64,000 nt of DNA, taken from assembly GCA_003574895.1 (NCBI GenBank), contig PJFB01000007.1:1-64000 (forward strand), given 5' to 3'. Below, piece after piece: positions 55,977 to 64,000 of this stretch (positions are counted from its first letter, which is position 1; each line of letters starts with the position of its first letter). Both the position numbers and the translations under genes were made by a program. The stretch is from Geobacter sp. (GTDB lineage Bacteria; Desulfobacterota; Desulfuromonadia; Geobacterales; Pseudopelobacteraceae). The notes under the pieces were generated by a model, which was given only the letters and a program-made list of their open reading frames with translations, ran no database searches and had not been told where the DNA came from.

Positions 55977-57253
55977 GCCAGCTGTACCCCGCCGGCATCC
56001 ACCTTGAAACGCTCGACCACTGTCAGGAGTTCTTCGGCCAGTTGGGCCAATTCCTTTGTTGCCAGGGCCATATCCTGCATGGCAGCCAGCTGTTCCTCGG
56101 TGGCTGCGGAAACCTGCTCGGTGGAGGCGGCGTTGTCATCCGCCACCTTGGCTATCTCGTCAATCGCCTTGACCATTTTTGCGGAGCCTTCGGTCTGCAT
56201 CTGGGAAAGATCGGCGATACTGGTGGCCTTGCGTTCCGTTTCCAGGACGGTTTTAAGGATCTCCTGGAAGGCCGAGGCAGTAACGTCGATATTCTTTTTT
56301 CCTTCCTTTATGGAGCGGGAGCCTTCAATAATGGCCTCATGCACCCGACGGTTCTCTTCCCGAAGGTTCTCGATCATCTCGTTGATATCGGAAGCCGAAT
56401 TCGCAGTACCATCAGCCAGCTTGCGCACCTCCTCGGCCACTACCGCAAACCCCTTGCCGTATTCACCGGCCCTGGCCGCTTCGATGGAGGCGTTCAGCGC
56501 CAGCAGGTTGGTCTGACGGGCAACATCACCGATGAAGTCGGCGATCTTGCCAACCTTCTGCAGCTTCATACTGAAGGCATCAAACTGTTGCCCGATCTTC
56601 TCCTGCTGATCAAAAAACTCCTTCATTCGCTCCAGGGAGTCGCTTGCCAGACTGCCGCCATGCTGGGCGGTCAGGCTGGTTTCGCGGGCAGCCTTGGCGG
56701 TCTCGCGGGCCCGCGAAGAGACAAGTTCGATGGAGATTGCTATCTCCCGTATGGTTTTGGAGCTTCTTTCCACCATCTCGGCCTGGGTCTCGGCGCCGCG
56801 GGAGATCTGTTCGATGGCCTGGGCCACCTCTTCGGTGGAGGCGTTGATCTCCAGGGCGGTGGAATTGATCTCCCGGGCCGATCCGGACAGCTGATTGGAA
56901 CTCTTCTTGATATGCCCCACCAGATCGCGCAGGTTCTGCAGCATCTGGTTGATAAGTGCCGCCAGTTCGTGGGTCTCATCCGGTATGCGCGAAGACTTGA
57001 GAACAACACCACGAGTCAGGTCGCCACGGCTTATGGATTCCGCCGAGTCAGTCAGCCTGCCGATATTGGCTGTAAAACCCTTGGAAAAGCTCCACCCCAG
57101 AATCAACCCAATGGTCATTGCCACGGCATAACCCAGAATGCTGCTGATTTCAGCGGAATAGCCCAACGGCCCCACCAGTTTGGGGCTGAACGCCACCGCC
57201 GCCACCACAACTATGAATCCGATGATGAATTTATACCCGATCGGGATACGCAT
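55973..57253 (-). CDS. Methyl-accepting chemotaxis protein without a large sensor domain
   Basis: The 426-residue protein has two closely spaced membrane helices (about residues 8-28 and 35-57) with almost no periplasmic loop, then HAMP and a long methyl-accepting coiled coil. The tip sequence ([20 protein letters not shown]) is at about residue 250. Missing ligand domains suggest it senses membrane or cytoplasmic state, or gets its signal from another protein. The ATG follows GGAG by seven bases. It lies between cheR and cheW, all co-directional. Confidence 0.94.
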   Translation of the reverse strand: MRIPIGYKFIIGFIVVVAAVAFSPKLVGPLGYSAEISSILGYAVAMTIGLILGWSFSKGFTANIGRLTDSAESISRGDLTRGVVLKSSRIPDETHELAALINQMLQNLRDLVGHIKKSSNQLSGSAREINSTALEINASTEEVAQAIEQISRGAETQAEMVERSSKTIREIAISIELVSSRARETAKAARETSLTAQHGGSLASDSLERMKEFFDQQEKIGQQFDAFSMKLQKVGKIADFIGDVARQTNLLALNASIEAARAGEYGKGFAVVAEEVRKLADGTANSASDINEMIENLREENRRVHEAIIEGSRSIKEGKKNIDVTASAFQEILKTVLETERKATSIADLSQMQTEGSAKMVKAIDEIAKVADDNAASTEQVSAATEEQLAAMQDMALATKELAQLAEELLTVVERFKVDAGGVQLA

Positions 57254-57287
57254 GGTGTCACTCCTCAGTCATATAATTCTTGCGCAA

Positions 57288-58142
57288 TCATAACTTACGG
57301 TAGATACGTTCCACCGGGCAGACCGATACAAACCGCTGCCGGGCATCACCAACCAGTGTCTCGGATTTTCCCAGTACAAGGATACCCCCATTCGGCAGGA
57401 TATCGGCAATACCGTTCAGGATTTTTTCCTGGTCAGGCCGGTTGAAGTAGATCAAGGTATTGCGGCAGAGGACCAGATCACTCTTGACATACTGTTCGAT
57501 GCTGGTGATATCGCCTTGAACAAAAGTAACCATTTCCCGGATCTCGGGTATCAGTTGATAGCGCGAACCATGCTGACGGAAAAAATGTTCCCGTAATTCC
57601 GTGGAAACTTCCTTGAGACGATCTTCGTTGTATTCGGCCTGCTGTGCGATTTTGAGGGTTTCGGCATCCACATCGGTTCCCACTATGGAAACCGGTACCT
57701 GCCGGACTTCCCGGCCAAAATAAAGCCGTAACAAAATCGCCAGACTATATGGTTCCTCACCGGCCGCACAGCCGAGGCACCAGAAACGCAGCGGGTCCGG
57801 CGAATCATTTTCTCTCGCCTTCAAGAGGCCGGCCATGACATCGGTCCGCAGTTTTTCGAACACGGACGGATTGCGGAAAAACTGGCTGACATGGATGGTG
57901 AGCGTTTTCTGAAGCAAATCAAGTTCAAGATCACAGTTGCGCAGCAAAGCGCAATATTCGGCTGCCTCGTTGCAACGGACGGCTCGCATCCTGATGGCCA
58001 CGCGCCGTTTCATGTACTTGCTCTTGTAGACAGACATGTCGCAGTTGCGATGCAGGCTCAGGATCATCCCGATTTCGGTCAACTCGTCATCACTGATCTC
58101 GGCCGGCATCGCAAAGGAGTTTTCACCAAAAAATGTAGTCAC
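57288..58142 (-). CDS. CheR-type chemoreceptor methyltransferase
   Basis: The 284-residue protein has the CheR N-terminal helical domain and the SAM-binding core, with LGCAAGEEPYSLAI at about residue 123, IVGTDVDAETLKIA and DLVLCRNTLIYFN. It methylates glutamates of MCPs. The start is GTG; an ATG 11 codons later is possible. It is the first gene of the cheR-mcp-cheW group and diverges from the gene at 58367. The absence of CheB nearby leaves the demethylation partner unknown. Confidence 0.94.
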   Translation of the reverse strand: MTTFFGENSFAMPAEISDDELTEIGMILSLHRNCDMSVYKSKYMKRRVAIRMRAVRCNEAAEYCALLRNCDLELDLLQKTLTIHVSQFFRNPSVFEKLRTDVMAGLLKARENDSPDPLRFWCLGCAAGEEPYSLAILLRLYFGREVRQVPVSIVGTDVDAETLKIAQQAEYNEDRLKEVSTELREHFFRQHGSRYQLIPEIREMVTFVQGDITSIEQYVKSDLVLCRNTLIYFNRPDQEKILNGIADILPNGGILVLGKSETLVGDARQRFVSVCPVERIYRKL

Positions 58143-58366
58143 ATTCGACTCTCTTGGTTCATCTGCGATGTTTTTTGTTTATAATGCCTTGTACCACGAA
58201 GCGGATTATGGTGCAACCGGCTATCGGGCAGACGAAATTTCATGCCCCCTTTGAAATGGCAGACTGCTTGCAAGAATAGATATGCAGAAAATGGATATAT
58301 TTACCAGAGACCCTGAAACGGCCATTTAATAACAACAGCCACTAAAATTGGGACCTAGAAATCGTC

Positions 58367-59167
58367 ATGGATGATTCTGCAAAAATTGCAATGATCGATC
58401 AAAAACTGTCACAATTGCTCCAGCGCGCAGTTACAGCCGACAAGGATGAACTGTTCCAGATCATTCAAGAGCACTCCGGCGAAGTATTGCTGACCGTGCT
58501 GCGCAATCCCGCCCTGGATGAAAATCACCTGGTGGCGCTCTTCAGGCGGCGCGGGTTGCCGGAAGAACTCTTCAGCGCCGTGCACGCCTCCAAAAAACTG
58601 CTGGAAAACAACGCGGTCAAATTTGCCCTGGCATGCAATCCAGAGATTCCGACACATTTTGCATCCGTCATCTTGCCGCAGCTTAATATTTTCGATCTGC
58701 TGAAAATCTGCATTTTGCCCGGCATTACCCCTGACCACCGCATGCTGGCGGAGCGGCACATCATACAACGTCTTCCCGCCCAGCCGCTGGGTAACAAGCT
58801 TACCCTGGCGCGCCGCAGCACGGCAGCCGTGGTGGATGCGCTTTTGCGGGAGGGACTTCCGCTGGTTGTGGAGGCATGCCTGGACAATCCGCACCTGAAA
58901 GAAGGCACCATATACCAATTTCTCAATTCATCGAGTTCCACGGCAGAGACCATTTCCATGATCGCCCGTAACGGCCGCTGGAAGGGGCGCCCCAATATCA
59001 GGCTGGCAATCCTAAAAAACCCGCGTACTCCAGCCATCTGGTTTACCATGTTCCTGCCGGGGCTGCCCCATAATACCCTTAACGAGCTGATTTCCTCTCC
59101 GCGGCTGACCTTTGCCCAGAAAGAACTGGTGCGTCAGGCCTGCTCCGGCCGACGTTCCAAGTCATGA
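58367..59167 (+). CDS. Helical repeat protein of unknown function
   Basis: The 266-residue protein is all-helical with leucine-rich segments about 30 residues apart (GEVLLTVLRNPALDENHLV, VKFALACNPEIPTHF, LVVEACLDNPHLKEGTI, IRLAILKNPRTPAIWF), each holding an xNP motif after a helix. This repeat recalls HEAT or leucine-rich variants. I do not recognise the family. It overlaps the next gene by four bases, so the pair is coupled. It diverges from cheR. The ribosome site is weak. A role in protein binding is inferred. Confidence 0.75.
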   Translation: MDDSAKIAMIDQKLSQLLQRAVTADKDELFQIIQEHSGEVLLTVLRNPALDENHLVALFRRRGLPEELFSAVHASKKLLENNAVKFALACNPEIPTHFASVILPQLNIFDLLKICILPGITPDHRMLAERHIIQRLPAQPLGNKLTLARRSTAAVVDALLREGLPLVVEACLDNPHLKEGTIYQFLNSSSSTAETISMIARNGRWKGRPNIRLAILKNPRTPAIWFTMFLPGLPHNTLNELISSPRLTFAQKELVRQACSGRRSKS

Positions 59168-60045
59168 AGCACTTGCTTGCGTATGTCGTCTGCGCTGCTA
59201 TCTTTTGCTCTACACAAGTGCATGGGGCTCCGTACGGTGTTGCGCGATACGCGACACCGGTGTTGAATACTGCAGCGTTCGCTACCGTCTTTGGCGGCCA
59301 GCACGGCAATATCCTGAGAACAGACCGCTGCGGCCAAGTGCGCGAGCTGGAATTCATTGCCCTGCCCGGAACGGTCTTCCAGTTGCTCGAAAAGACCAGC
59401 AGTCAAACCGCAACCATCTACCGGGTAATAACGGACGATTATCCCACACCTGCCGGCAAGCGGCTTTATGTGGACAGCCGCTTCATTGACACCAGCGATA
59501 CACAACCGCAGCCACGCAATCACATACTGCCTGCCAGGGGAAAAATCATTTCATCCCTGAAAGGCTCAATCGGCAGTCCATATGTATGGGGAGGCAACAT
59601 CAGCTCAGGTGTTGCCGAGTTGTCCAGGTTTTATCAGCATGGCCCCCAACCGCCAGGTTTTGAAAAACAGTTCATCCTGGCGGGACTGGATTGCTCCGGC
59701 TTGCTATATCAAGCCACCAATGGCTGGACGCCCCGCAATACGTCGCAATTGGTCATGTTCGGCAAGGGGTTGCCCATTGCCGCCAAAACAGCTGAAGGGA
59801 TTGCAGCTCTGTTGGAGCCTCTGGACCTGATCGTCTGGAGTGGCCATCTGATTATTGTGCTGGATAGTGAAACCGCCATAGAAAGCAGGCTGGAGTGCGG
59901 CAGGCCCGGCAACGGCGGGGTGGTGACGACACCGCTTCGCAAGCGATTGGCGGAGATCATGCGTACACGGCAAGCGACGAATGTCTGGCCAAGGGAGGGA
60001 AAGCAGCGGGATGTATTCGTGGTCAGGAGATGGATCGGGCCATAG
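59164..60045 (+). CDS. Exported NlpC/P60-like cell wall hydrolase
   Basis: The 293-residue protein has a signal peptide (HLLAYVVCAAIFCSTQVHGA), an SH3-like segment and an NlpC/P60 domain: GSPYVWGGNIS, LDCSGLLYQA with the catalytic Cys, and WSGHLIIVLD with the His. Such enzymes cut peptide cross-links in peptidoglycan. The ATG overlaps the preceding stop by four bases, giving an unusual pair with a cytoplasmic helical repeat protein. It converges with the uracil-DNA glycosylase gene. Confidence 0.87.
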   Translation: MKHLLAYVVCAAIFCSTQVHGAPYGVARYATPVLNTAAFATVFGGQHGNILRTDRCGQVRELEFIALPGTVFQLLEKTSSQTATIYRVITDDYPTPAGKRLYVDSRFIDTSDTQPQPRNHILPARGKIISSLKGSIGSPYVWGGNISSGVAELSRFYQHGPQPPGFEKQFILAGLDCSGLLYQATNGWTPRNTSQLVMFGKGLPIAAKTAEGIAALLEPLDLIVWSGHLIIVLDSETAIESRLECGRPGNGGVVTTPLRKRLAEIMRTRQATNVWPREGKQRDVFVVRRWIGP

Positions 60046-60061
60046 CGGCAGCCCGGTGTGG

Positions 60062-60844
60062 TTACTTCTTCCTGCTCTTCTCCGGCACCGGCAGTTTCAG
60101 CAATCGCAATACCTGGACCATGTCGTCCCACACCTCCCAGAAGGCACCCATGCTTCCCTCACCCTGCTTGCGCAGCAAAAAGGAAGGATGGTAGGTCGGC
60201 ATGAGCGGTGTGCCATGAAAATCGCGGAATTTTCCGCGCAGTTTTGAGATTGGTTCCTTGGTACCCAGGAGCGTCTGGCTGGCGAACTTGCCCAGTGCCA
60301 CGATCACCTCGGGATTGATCGAGCGCACCTGGCGCAACATGAACGAAGAACATGCCTCGATCTCTTCCTGCTCCGGGTCGCGGTTGCCCGGTGGCCGGCA
60401 CTTAACCACGTTGCAGATGTAGACATCCTCTCGTTTGAGCCCCATGGCAGTGATGATGCGATTGAGCACCTTGCCGGCTTCGCCCACGAACGGCTCGCCC
60501 TGACGGTCCTCGTCGGCGCCCGGCCCCTCCCCCACGAATACCAGCCGGGCCTTGGGATTCCCCACGCCAAACACCAGGTTCTTGCGTGTCTTCCCTAGCT
60601 TGCAACGTTGACACTCCCCCAGGTCCTTCCTTATTTTATCCAGGCTTTCATGGTGCTGGAGCTCGTCAAGCGGCTCCGCTGTGGGTGGCGCTATCCGGAC
60701 GCCCGCGGCCGGCGCAACCTGTGCATCAGCCATGGAACCGGACTGCGCTACGGGGATGCCGTCCAAGCCGCTTTCCTGAAGCCCCTGAAGGTATTCCCTC
60801 AGGGATGCCGCTGCCACCGTATTGAAAGAACATCCTGTTTTCAT
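60062..60844 (-). CDS. Family 4 uracil-DNA glycosylase
   Basis: The 260-residue enzyme removes uracil from DNA. The catalytic core from about residue 75 has CQRCKLGKTR (first two cluster cysteines), FVGEGPGADEDRQG, the VVKCRPPGNRDP segment with a third Cys, and EIEAC with the fourth, forming a 4Fe-4S cluster. LMPTYHPSFLLR is the final active-site block. An N-terminal 70-residue extension is poorly conserved. It converges with the hydrolase gene, separated by 16 bases. Confidence 0.95.
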   Translation of the reverse strand: MKTGCSFNTVAAASLREYLQGLQESGLDGIPVAQSGSMADAQVAPAAGVRIAPPTAEPLDELQHHESLDKIRKDLGECQRCKLGKTRKNLVFGVGNPKARLVFVGEGPGADEDRQGEPFVGEAGKVLNRIITAMGLKREDVYICNVVKCRPPGNRDPEQEEIEACSSFMLRQVRSINPEVIVALGKFASQTLLGTKEPISKLRGKFRDFHGTPLMPTYHPSFLLRKQGEGSMGAFWEVWDDMVQVLRLLKLPVPEKSRKK

Positions 60845-60922
60845 AGGTAGTATTGAATCACGCTCCGTTCTAGAGTATCATTACACTCTGAACTGTAACA
60901 GCTACCCCAACTCTCTGTCAAA

Positions 60923-61876
60923 GTGAAAGAACCGATGCCCCTATCTCTTGTAGTTTTGGTTGTTGCCATGGTCTGCATGCCGGCCCAGGCCCATGCCTGG
61001 GGTGGTGGCATCCATCTCCAGGTGGGTTTGGACGTACTGGAAAACCTCGCCCTGCTTCCTGCCGGCATAGCCGCAATCCTTGGCGCCCACCCCCGTGACT
61101 ATCTGTATGGCTGTATTGCGGCTGACATCATTGTCGGCAAGAAATATACCCATTATATGCTGAATTGTCATCGTTGGAATATCGGCACAAAGGTGTTGCA
61201 ATCCGCTCGCACCGACAGCGAACGAGCCTGCGCCTATGGTTACCTCTCACACTTGGCAGCCGACTCGATTGCCCACAATTACTATATCCCTTACAAGATC
61301 ATGCGCTCTTTCGCTACCATGACCATGAAACACACCTATTGGGAAATGCGTTTCGAAACCTTTGTAGAAAAGGAAGTCTGGGAGAAGGCAAGGGAGGTGT
61401 GCCAGACAGACCAGAAGGCCAATGACGATCTGCTACGCAACGTACTGACCACCACCATCTTCTCCTTTGGAACAAATAAGCGAATTTTCAACTCGATCAT
61501 GCTATTGTCACGCCTGGAAAAATGGCAGAAGGTCATGCAGACCCTGTCGAACAACTCCCGATATGTCCTGGCCCAAAGCGACCGGGACGAATATCTGAAA
61601 TTGACTGAAAAAGCGGTCTACGATTTCCTCCAACATCCGGGAGATGCGGCTATACTGCATGCCGATCCAACAGGTGAGCGGGCTTTGGCAACTGCCGCCG
61701 CAATGCGCAAAAACCTGCGTTTGCTTTACAAAAGCGGCCGGATATCAAAGGACGAAGGCATGGAGCAGGTTGAGGCACTACGGAAAAAACTGAGATCGGC
61801 CTTGCACAAGCCGGAACTACTGGAAGAATTTCACAGCGGGAAACTGAAAAGGTATTTACGGCTCCTAACGGGCTGA
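60923..61876 (+). CDS. Zinc-dependent phospholipase C family protein
   Basis: The 317-residue protein has a signal peptide ending in AQAHA just before WGGGIHLQ. This resembles phospholipase C of Bacillus, where the mature N-terminal Trp is a zinc ligand. The His-Asp pattern continues in GAHPRDYLYGCIAADI, YGYLSHLAADSIAHNYY and the His-rich segments. It may cut phospholipids or phosphate esters outside the membrane. The GTG start gives a basic N-terminus; an ATG at 60935 is also possible. It overlaps coaBC by 12 bases, tail to tail. Confidence 0.78.
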   Translation: MKEPMPLSLVVLVVAMVCMPAQAHAWGGGIHLQVGLDVLENLALLPAGIAAILGAHPRDYLYGCIAADIIVGKKYTHYMLNCHRWNIGTKVLQSARTDSERACAYGYLSHLAADSIAHNYYIPYKIMRSFATMTMKHTYWEMRFETFVEKEVWEKAREVCQTDQKANDDLLRNVLTTTIFSFGTNKRIFNSIMLLSRLEKWQKVMQTLSNNSRYVLAQSDRDEYLKLTEKAVYDFLQHPGDAAILHADPTGERALATAAAMRKNLRLLYKSGRISKDEGMEQVEALRKKLRSALHKPELLEEFHSGKLKRYLRLLTG

Positions 61877-63061
61877 AAACTCGGCTACGATGTGATCAAG
61901 GATCAATGATGCCAGTTCTTCCTTGGGCATCAGCGGACACTCCACGCTACGGCCATCCCGAAAGAACAGCCAGGCGCGATTCGTATCCACGTTAAACCCC
62001 GCATCGGCTTGGCTGACGTCATTGGCCACGATCATGTCCAGATTTTTCTCTTTCAACTTCTTTGCGGCATTTGACTTCAGGCCGCCGGTTTCCGCGGCAA
62101 ACCCCGCTAAAAACGGGCGGTGCTCCAGGCTGCCAAGATCAGCCAGTATATCCGGATTTTTGACCAGCCTGAGAATCATCTCATCGGACTGTTTCTTGAT
62201 CTTACCTTCTTTACGCTCCTCAGGCCTGTAATCAGCCACAGCGGCTGCCTTGATAACAATTGAGCAGGCAGCTGCCCTGGCCATAACCTGGGCATGCATC
62301 TCCTGCGCGCTTTCGACCTGCACCAGTTCAACACCGGAAGGCGCCGCAATGCTTACCGGACCGCTGACAAGGATCACGCGGCTGCCGCGCCGTTGAGCGC
62401 TCCGGGCCAGGGCGTACCCCATTTTGCCGGAAGAGTAATTGCTGATAAAACGAACCGGGTCTATCTCCTCGCGGGTCGGGCCAGCGGTTACCATAATGGT
62501 TTGACCAATCAGGTCCTTTGGCGTAAGCGCCGACACAGCCATCTCAAAGATGGCTTCAGGGGTTGCCAGCTTGCCTTCCCCCTCCCAGCCGCAGGCCAAA
62601 GTGCCCTTTTCGGGCGGTACAAACATGTAATTCAGCCGCAACAGCTTATCCTGGTTTTCGCGATAGATCGGATTGGTATACATATTGACGTTCATGGCTG
62701 GTGCAATCAGAACAGGGGCCTTGGTAGCCATGACAGTGGTGGTAAGCATATCGTCGGCGATTCCGCATGCGATCTTGCCGATGACGTTGGCGGTTGCAGG
62801 GGCAATGATGAACAGGTCGGCCCGATCAGCCAGGGAGATATGGCCGATCTCCTGCTCAGCGATCAGGTTGAACAATTCGCTATGTACAGGATTCATGGAA
62901 AGGGTCTGGAAGGTGAGAGGGGCAACAAACTCCTGTGCCGAACGGGTCATGATTACATGGACTTCGGCACCGGCTTTGGTGAGCAGCCGCAGCAGCTCCA
63001 CCGCCTTGTAAACCGCAATGCCTCCAGTAATGCAGAGGACAATCCGTTTATCCCTGAGCAT
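61865..63061 (-). CDS. coaBC: Bifunctional phosphopantothenoylcysteine decarboxylase/phosphopantothenate-cysteine ligase
   Basis: The 398-residue protein has the flavin-dependent CoaC domain (VLCITGGIAVYKAVELLR, PAMNVNMY, and the HISLADRADLFIIAPATAN block with catalytic His). It is followed by CoaB (IMVTAGPTREEIDPVRFISNYSSGKMG and KAAAVADYRP). It makes 4'-phosphopantetheine for coenzyme A. The ATG at 63061 follows GAGG; the GTG at 63073 overlaps the ribosome site. It lies 12 bases after the MBL gene. Confidence 0.96.
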   Translation of the reverse strand: MLRDKRIVLCITGGIAVYKAVELLRLLTKAGAEVHVIMTRSAQEFVAPLTFQTLSMNPVHSELFNLIAEQEIGHISLADRADLFIIAPATANVIGKIACGIADDMLTTTVMATKAPVLIAPAMNVNMYTNPIYRENQDKLLRLNYMFVPPEKGTLACGWEGEGKLATPEAIFEMAVSALTPKDLIGQTIMVTAGPTREEIDPVRFISNYSSGKMGYALARSAQRRGSRVILVSGPVSIAAPSGVELVQVESAQEMHAQVMARAAACSIVIKAAAVADYRPEERKEGKIKKQSDEMILRLVKNPDILADLGSLEHRPFLAGFAAETGGLKSNAAKKLKEKNLDMIVANDVSQADAGFNVDTNRAWLFFRDGRSVECPLMPKEELASLILDHIVAEFSAR

Positions 63062-63073
63062 GTGGAACCTCAC

Positions 63074-63697
63074 TTAAAAATAAGGATTATGGCGCTTTTC
63101 GTGTCCGATAGTCGTTTTTGGACCATGTCCAGGATAGGCCACGACATCATCAGGCAATGTAAAAAGCTTGGTCTGTATCGATTTAAGCAGTTGTTCGTGT
63201 GAACCGCCAGGAAGATCGGTGCGGCCGATCGAATCGGCAAAGAGGGTGTCACCTGTAATGATTGTCTTTTCATCCTCGATGTAAAGGCAACATCCACCTG
63301 GTGTATGCCCCGGAGTATGGAACACTTTCAGGATGCGTTTGCCAAAAGCTATCTCCATGCCGTCTGAAAGGAAGCCATCCGGTTGGGGCGAGTTTTCTCC
63401 TGTAATGCCATAGGAACCGGCAACTGCGCTGGCCCGCGCCAACAGAGCCCTATCAGCTTCATGGATCAGGAGTTGGGAGTTGAAACGCTCCATTACCATT
63501 CGATTGGCACCCACATGGTCGAAGTGTCCATGGGTGTTAATGACTTGGCCGATATGCAGACCATGGCGTTCGACCGCGGCAATAATCCTCGTTGCATCAT
63601 CGCCTGCATCAACAACTACCCCCTCTCGAGTTTCTTCACACCCCAGAACGAAGCAGTTGACAGCCAAAGGGCCGACTACCAGAATTTCAAATATCAT
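63074..63697 (-). CDS. MBL-fold metallohydrolase (glyoxalase II-like)
   Basis: The 207-residue protein binds two zinc or iron ions: THGHFDHVGAN is the HxHxDH motif, HTPGHTPGG the next His and TGDTLF the bridging Asp, with YPGHGPKTTIGHE at the end. This small type is often a thioester or persulfide hydrolase, but the substrate is unknown. The ATG follows GGAG by 11 bases. It is the first gene of a pair with coaBC and diverges from the ferredoxin gene. Confidence 0.92.
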   Translation of the reverse strand: MIFEILVVGPLAVNCFVLGCEETREGVVVDAGDDATRIIAAVERHGLHIGQVINTHGHFDHVGANRMVMERFNSQLLIHEADRALLARASAVAGSYGITGENSPQPDGFLSDGMEIAFGKRILKVFHTPGHTPGGCCLYIEDEKTIITGDTLFADSIGRTDLPGGSHEQLLKSIQTKLFTLPDDVVAYPGHGPKTTIGHEKRHNPYF

Positions 63698-63750
63698 TAA
63701 TAGCGGCTCCTTGCATAGATAGGTTCAACTCCGAACAACAGGTTGCCTTG

Positions 63751-63779
63751 TTGACAGACCACTCTGGCTGGTATACATT
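63751..63779 (+). promoter_or_regulatory. Candidate promoter of the ferredoxin gene
   Basis: TTGACA (63751-63756) is a full -35. TACATT at 63774-63779 is 17 bases away, with TATACA at 63772-63777 as the alternative at 15 bases. Confidence 0.4.
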
Positions 63780-63810
63780 TCAAGCAGTTGACATTAAGGA
63801 GGGATTCGTC

Positions 63811-64000
63811 GTGAAAAAGCCCTGGGTGGATCAGGAAAGCTGTATCAGTTGCGGGCTTTGCGTCTCAACCTGTCCAGCTGTCTTCCGCTTCAATGCCGAT
63901 GGAAAATCTGAATGCTACGACCCGGCCGGCGCTCCGGAAAAAGACATCCAACAGGCCATCGATGGCTGCCCGGTTCAGTGCATCAGCTGGGTAAATAACT
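63811..64000 (+). CDS. Single-cluster 4Fe-4S ferredoxin (cut by window end)
   Basis: The first 63 codons of a small ferredoxin are visible. KPWVDQESCISCGLCVSTCP has three closely spaced cysteines (CxxCxxC then CP), and GCPVQCISWVNN brings the fourth cysteine in a CPVQC context. This is the pattern of small 4Fe-4S carrier proteins that serve as electron donors to or acceptors from enzymes such as the pyruvate oxidoreductase earlier in the window. The GTG start is preceded by AAGGAGGG. The stop codon lies beyond the window, probably only a few codons on. Confidence 0.85.
   Translation, partial: MKKPWVDQESCISCGLCVSTCPAVFRFNADGKSECYDPAGAPEKDIQQAIDGCPVQCISWVNN

Noticed and set aside
55578-57445. 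Two long plus-strand frames across cheW and the MCP
   Set aside because: Shadows of the minus-strand chemotaxis genes; low-complexity composition and no motifs.
58143-58366. A sigma-54 promoter for cheR (TGGTAC-like sequence)
   Set aside because: The spacing between the GG and GC elements is seven bases, not ten.

Overview
The window reads as core chromosome of a Geobacter-like bacterium (Desulfuromonadales/Desulfobacterota). This is inferred from gene content, not from a database match: a fused cobA-hemD gene inside a cysG-ccsA-hemA-hemC heme operon, a single-chain pyruvate:ferredoxin oxidoreductase, a chemoreceptor ending in a hemerythrin domain, CbiET/CbiL cobalamin enzymes, many chemotaxis and Fe-S proteins, and a moderately GC-rich core.

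Region 1 (1-17972) is a surface polysaccharide locus. It opens with the 3' end of gmd, followed by a short broken second gmd start. An AT-rich block of accessory genes follows: a sugar epimerase, glycosyltransferases, a methyltransferase, a Wzx-type flippase and a Wzy-type polymerase. A complete IS630-family element (8495-9596) lies between the polymerase and the next glycosyltransferase. The locus ends with a four-gene, overlap-coupled run (GT4, GT2, epimerase/reductase, initiating sugar transferase), a membrane NDP-sugar 4,6-dehydratase and a Wzi-like outer membrane protein. The reductase, transferase and dehydratase trio resembles QuiNAc-type initiation of a lipid-linked oligosaccharide.

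Region 2 (18324-31416) holds housekeeping genes: hslO-truA, a convergent trxA-tlpA pair whose likely terminator lies inside truA, and the heme operon behind a near-consensus promoter. It continues with a macrodomain protein, a hemerythrin chemoreceptor, a carotenoid-type membrane protein, a nucleosidase, tRNA-Ser(GGA) and the SRP RNA.

Region 3 (31565-46469) holds dnaX-ybaB-recR, por, an outer membrane barrel protein, an epimerase, an endonuclease III-like glycosylase, a candidate small RNA, folK, a YHS protein, a transaldolase-family enzyme, glgA and typA.

Region 4 (46589-64000) holds a PP2C-type response regulator, cbiET-cbiL, a B12-binding radical SAM protein, a HigBA-like toxin-antitoxin pair, a YaiI protein, an RlmI-like methyltransferase, a DUF2284 protein and a CheR-MCP-CheW group without CheA. 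After these come an unrecognised helical protein paired with an NlpC/P60 hydrolase, a family 4 uracil-DNA glycosylase, a zinc phospholipase C-like protein, coaBC, an MBL hydrolase and a ferredoxin cut by the window edge.

No CRISPR array, prophage or origin was seen. The most unusual signals are a dnaX frameshift heptamer near the 3' end of the gene, an antisense terminator inside truA, a promoter-hairpin-terminator unit before folK, and the gmd remnant.
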